NCBI GenBank assembly: GCA_025964055.1
Contig: JAOPZP010000249.1
Location: 1-6,750, forward strand
DNA length: 6,750 nt
Source: Conexibacter sp.
GTDB taxonomy: Bacteria; Actinomycetota; Thermoleophilia; Solirubrobacterales; Solirubrobacteraceae
Direction: 5' to 3'
Both the position numbers and the translations under genes were made by a program. The first letter of the stretch is position 1. Every line of letters begins with the position of its first letter. The notes beneath the pieces were generated by a model that was not told the origin of the DNA, ran no database searches, and saw nothing but the letters and a program-made list of their open reading frames with translations. Positions 5,811 through 6,750 of the stretch are shown one piece after another.

Positions 5811-6460
5811 GCCGAGCGCAGGTAGGTCAGCACGGCGAGCACGCGACGGTGGTCGTCGTTGGTCGCCGACAGGTCCAGCTTGCCGAAGATGTTGGTCACG
5901 TGCTTCTCGACGGCGCCCGCGGTCACCACGAGGTGGCGGGCGATCGCCGCGTTCGTGCGGCCCTCGGCCATCAGCTCCAGGACCTCGCGCTCGCGCGGGG
6001 TGAGCGCGGCGAGCGCGTCGCCGTTGTGGCCGGTGCGCACGCGGACGAGCTCGGAGACGACCTCGCGGTCCAGCGCCGTGCCGCCCGACGCGACGCGCTC
6101 CACGGCGTCCATGAACGACCGCACCTCCCCCACCCGCTCCTTGAGCAGGTAGCCGACGCCGCCCTCGCCCGACTCCAGGAGCTCGGCCGTGTAGATCGGC
6201 TCGACGTACTGCGACAGGATCAGCACGCCGAGGCCCGGCTGGCGCCGGCGCGCCTCGATCGCGGCACGCAGCCCCTCGTCGGTGAACGTCGGCGGGAGCC
6301 GCACGTCGACCACCGCGAGGTCGGGCTTGTGCCCGGCGACGATCCGCAGCAAGCCCTCGGCGTCCTCGGCCTGGGCGACGACGTCGACGTCGTGCTCGCG
6401 CAGCAGCGCGACGATGCCCTCACGCAGAAGCGCGAGGTCCTCGACGATCACGGCTCGCAT
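5807..6460 (-). CDS. NarL/LuxR-family two-component response regulator
   Basis: DNA-binding response regulator of 217 residues, the normal length. The receiver domain (about 1-118) has the acidic pair E7-D8, phospho-acceptor D52 in VVDVRLPP, S83 in VLILSQ and K107 in YLLKER, so it should be phosphorylatable. A linker (119-150) leads to the LuxR-type helix-turn-helix at about 151-210: LTPREREVLELMAEG (153-167), recognition helix near TAGAVEKHVTNIFGKL (180-195). The D52 loop carries the longer RLPPTFTDEG form typical of an actinobacterial subgroup. ATG 6460 has GGAG 5 bases upstream. The first 13 bases overlap the end of the histidine kinase gene, which indicates translational coupling and makes that kinase its partner. 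Target genes are not evident; no obvious repeated operator is seen in this window. TAG at 5807-5809 overlaps the TRIC stop. Confidence 0.96.
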   Translation of the reverse strand: MRAVIVEDLALLREGIVALLREHDVDVVAQAEDAEGLLRIVAGHKPDLAVVDVRLPPTFTDEGLRAAIEARRRQPGLGVLILSQYVEPIYTAELLESGEGGVGYLLKERVGEVRSFMDAVERVASGGTALDREVVSELVRVRTGHNGDALAALTPREREVLELMAEGRTNAAIARHLVVTAGAVEKHVTNIFGKLDLSATNDDHRRVLAVLTYLRSA

Positions 6461-6750
6461 GGCAGCTCCGCCCTGACCGTGGTGCCGGCGCCCGCGGCAC
6501 TCGACACCGTCAGCGCGCCGTCGAGCGCCTCCACGCGATGACGCAGGCCGGTGAGCCCGCCGCCGTCGCGGTCGGCCCCTCCCGGGCCCTCGTCGGCGAT
6601 CTCGATCACGAGCCGCTCATCCTCCTCGAAGAGGCGGACGTGTGCGGTCGCGCCGCCGGCGTGCTTGGCGACGTTGGTCAGCGACTCGGCCACCACGAAG
6701 TACGCGGCGGTCTCGACGACCGGCAGCGGGCGGCGGCGCAGCGCGGAGGC
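6448..6750 (-). CDS. Sensor histidine kinase, C-terminal ATPase domain (NarL/DesK type), N-terminus beyond window
   Basis: The last 100 codons of a histidine kinase enter from the right edge and end at TGA (6448-6450). The visible part is almost all of the HATPase_c domain. The N box is YFVVAESLTNVAKHA (key E22, N26, K29, H30 counting from the window edge). It is followed by the G1/D box IADEGPGGAD (D53, G55, G57), the G2 box GGGLTGLRHRVEALDG (63-78), and the closing AGAGTTVRAELP. This pattern is that of kinases with a HisKA_3 dimerisation domain, which pair with NarL-type regulators. The phospho-accepting histidine, membrane helices and sensor region are outside the window, so the signal is unknown. 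It should autophosphorylate and pass phosphate to D52 of the regulator encoded directly downstream, with which it overlaps by 13 bases. Confidence 0.95.
   Translation of the reverse strand, partial: ASALRRRPLPVVETAAYFVVAESLTNVAKHAGGATAHVRLFEEDERLVIEIADEGPGGADRDGGGLTGLRHRVEALDGALTVSSAAGAGTTVRAELPCEP
6466..6469 (-). promoter_or_regulatory. Shine-Dalgarno site of the response regulator inside the kinase gene
   Basis: On the minus strand GGAG lies 5 bases before ATG 6460, within the last codons of the kinase gene. It supports this start and suggests re-initiation or coupled translation of the two proteins. Confidence 0.6.

Noticed and set aside
5489..6541. A 350-codon plus-strand open frame over the end of the TRIC gene and the response regulator.
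   Set aside because: Arg/Ala/Gly/Asp-rich composition with no motif. It is out of frame with TRIC and antisense to a regulator whose D52, K107 and helix-turn-helix are intact.
1..6750. Mobile elements, CRISPR arrays, tRNA genes or defence systems.
   Set aside because: No transposase, integrase, spaced repeats, cloverleaf sequence or base-composition break was seen; all nine genes look like ordinary chromosomal genes of one composition.

Overview
The window is very GC-rich bacterial DNA (third codon positions almost always G or C) with frequent GTG starts, TAG/TGA stops and few strong Shine-Dalgarno sites. This suggests a high-GC actinobacterium. A Thermoleophilia/Solirubrobacterales-type soil organism (Conexibacter-like) fits the style of the proteins, but that placement is an impression and not shown by any marker gene. 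I see no tRNA, rRNA, CRISPR array, insertion sequence or phage gene. Coding density is close to complete: nine genes, and no gap longer than about 100 bases.

Left block, minus strand (1-3189). Transcription runs right to left from a stand-alone cysteine hydrolase of the isochorismatase superfamily (2626-3189). It continues through a 531-residue secreted protein of unknown function (934-2529) to the N-terminal two thirds of a DctA-type C4-dicarboxylate:cation symporter (863 down to the window edge). The secreted protein has its own promoter-like sequence and a good ribosome binding site. A 9-bp all-GC hairpin separates it from the symporter.

Middle block, plus strand (3216-4894). A hotdog-fold acyl-CoA thioesterase is followed after 17 bases by an MFS exporter of the EntS-like group. 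This pair diverges from the hydrolase across only 26 bases. The MFS stop codon then overlaps tail to tail, through a CTAG, with a 72-residue two-helix membrane protein on the minus strand (4891-5109). That gene in turn diverges by only 20 bases from a TRIC/UPF0126 channel-like protein on the plus strand (5130-5810).

Right block, minus strand (5807-6750). The C-terminal ATPase domain of a NarL/DesK-type sensor histidine kinase enters from the right edge and overlaps by 13 bases its partner, a NarL/LuxR-family response regulator. The regulator's stop again overlaps the TRIC stop through a CTAG.

How the parts work together: the kinase and regulator are a two-component pair whose targets are not visible here. 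Thioesterase and MFS exporter probably share a transcript and could act on and export an acid product, but nothing identifies the substrate. I do not see a clear new multi-gene system. The points most worth a second look are the unrecognised secreted protein, the two very short divergent gaps with symmetric -10-like elements, and the two CTAG-shared stop overlaps.
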